From assembly GCA_012932295.1 (NCBI GenBank), contig JAAONU010000013.1, positions 9,326,821 to 9,390,820 on the forward strand: DNA of 64,000 bases, in the 5' to 3' direction. Below are positions 63,801-64,000 of this stretch, in pieces; position 1 is the stretch's first letter, and each line of letters opens with the position of its first letter. The position numbers and the translations under genes are program-made. The stretch comes from Cyclina sinensis (lineage: Eukaryota > Mollusca > Bivalvia > Venerida > Veneridae). The notes under the pieces are model-generated. The model was not told where the DNA came from. It saw only the letters and a list, made by a program, of their open reading frames with translations, and did no database searches.

Positions 63801-64000
63801 TTTTTGTTACGCAGGGAAAGAAAGAATGGGTTGATAAAGCGCTTTCTAAAGTAAAAGAAACAGTTAAAGGACTACCGAAACAGAACATAGAAGGTATTTT
63901 TTGCAGTGCTTTGAAGGTTTTTTAAATAAAGTATTTAACCTTCTATAAATTCTGTAATGCAGTCGTCCAAACGATTTTAATTGTTTCCACAACAGCAGAA
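57898..64000 (+). CDS. gene C: PARP14-like protein, N-terminal part (runs off the right edge)
   Basis: Exons, phase-consistent: 57898-58081, 58673-59026, 59837-60085, 60572-60811, 61419-61572, 61738-61975, 63216-63524, 63815-63893, and an exon opening at 63,996. About 602 residues are present. After a short disordered start (MASGNLQDEV) come three RRM-like segments at about residues 130-205, 214-290 and 293-365 (ILIRGVSDTLS, KVFLSGVARDM, LRVKIIAGD), then KH-like segments at about 394-473 and 474-602. Serial RRM and KH modules at the N-terminus are the PARP14 layout, in which macrodomains, WWE and the ADP-ribosyltransferase domain follow; those would lie beyond the window. Known PARP14 acts in interferon and antiviral signalling in vertebrates, and bivalves carry many paralogues. 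Assignment is by pattern, not search; another RRM/KH protein is possible. Confidence 0.65.
58569..58618. repeat. AAT trinucleotide microsatellite
   Basis: About fifteen AAT units with one interruption, in gene C intron 1. Confidence 0.88.
58673..61572 (+). CDS. gene C exons 2-5: three RRM-like segments
   Basis: RRM1 spans the exon 2/3 junction (ILIRGVSDTLS ... AIITLRSIT, closing VEILPY). RRM2 spans exons 3/4 (KVFLSGVARDMAAEDI ... ALLCLKDPA). RRM3 spans exons 4/5 (LRVKIIAGDTTTEALKAYFD ... DYIVTLANFED, closing LDVSIYPP). Each shows the first strand, a first helix of the type (T/A)xxAL/DI, and a fourth-strand hydrophobic stretch, but RNP aromatic residues are poorly kept, as in PARP10/14-type domains. 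Repeated placement of an intron inside each RRM suggests growth by duplication. Confidence 0.65.
61738..63893 (+). CDS. gene C exons 6-8: KH-like segments
   Basis: Exon 6 (FLHYSARYRKQLEYALKRHF, then GRLIWPPEN and LQIFCDV) and exons 7-8 (a strand with AITVFHEENLVVIAGEGKSV, then EEMAQKVKLIIKEM) have the alternating helix and strand pattern of the divergent KH domains of PARP14. Exon 8 ends GLPKQNIE in phase 1 and joins the exon opening at 63,996. Splice sites are clear. Confidence 0.6.
62640..62915. repeat. dispersed repeat ending in GGAC run
   Basis: Phrases such as ATAACTAAGCTATTAGAG and ACTAAGTTGTAACTCCACCC, followed by a GGACGGACGGACGGAC run (62,890-62,905), have the style of the repeat at 53.6-54.0 kb. 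It lies in gene C intron 6. Confidence 0.4.
63729..63785. repeat. A-rich / AAAT simple repeat
   Basis: A-rich run passing into AAAT units, in gene C intron 7 just before the exon 8 acceptor. Possibly the poly-A tail of a retroposon. Confidence 0.8.

Noticed and set aside
1..64000. CRISPR arrays, bacterial operons, integrons or phage genes
   Set aside because: The window has spliced eukaryotic genes throughout; the tandem arrays have no spacer-repeat structure.

Overview
The window is AT-rich eukaryotic DNA: short coding exons with GT-AG introns, long non-coding stretches, many microsatellites and minisatellites, and dispersed repeats. Several repeats resemble elements I associate with bivalve molluscs (a SINE-like segment at 5969-6070, the family ending in a GGCC/GGAC run near 53,950). 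A bivalve or related lophotrochozoan is the best guess. I could run no search, so this is inference.

Layout. Positions 1-12,567 are mostly non-coding: a candidate minus-strand first coding exon with a twin CACGTG promoter near 1.2 kb, repeat fragments, one isolated candidate exon at 8746-8831, and a large hairpin at 9.3 kb. From 12,568 to 32,709 I assemble a 25-exon plus-strand gene (gene A). All splice phases agree and the total is 4,923 nt, or 1,640 residues. It has a basic Ser-rich N-terminus, five tandem ~60-residue IKT-VRTKSGRLIEK repeats in one exon, GGTRH/DGTYSDSESYHS repeats, a pair of duplicated LISPSSDW exons, an acidic/Tyr linker, and a conserved C-terminal block with degenerate EF-hand-like character. 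A 39-bp minisatellite of about 45 copies fills much of its second intron.

From 36,605 to 47,597 lies a diverged tandem copy (module B, 21 exons) of only the 3' part of gene A, from the GGTRH repeats to the C-terminus. No copy of the A N-terminus lies between. The first B exon begins in a phase that matches the donor of A exon 7, and also that of A exon 24. B may therefore be an alternative 3' module of one locus, the second half of a giant protein, or a partial duplicate with its own start. A and B share most intron positions but differ at three, and B has a 10-nt micro-exon.

Positions 47,598-57,850 hold the B 3'UTR, a palindromic MITE-like element and bivalve-type repeats, with no gene I can support. 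From 57,898 to the right edge runs the 5' part of a third plus-strand gene (gene C): at least eight exons, about 602 residues so far. It has three RRM-like segments followed by KH-like segments, the arrangement of PARP14-type mono-ADP-ribosyltransferases. The macro and catalytic domains would lie beyond the window.

I do not recognise the A/B family by name. It looks like a charged, repeat-built, probably structural or scaffold protein. That reading rests on composition and repeats, not on a recognised catalytic domain.
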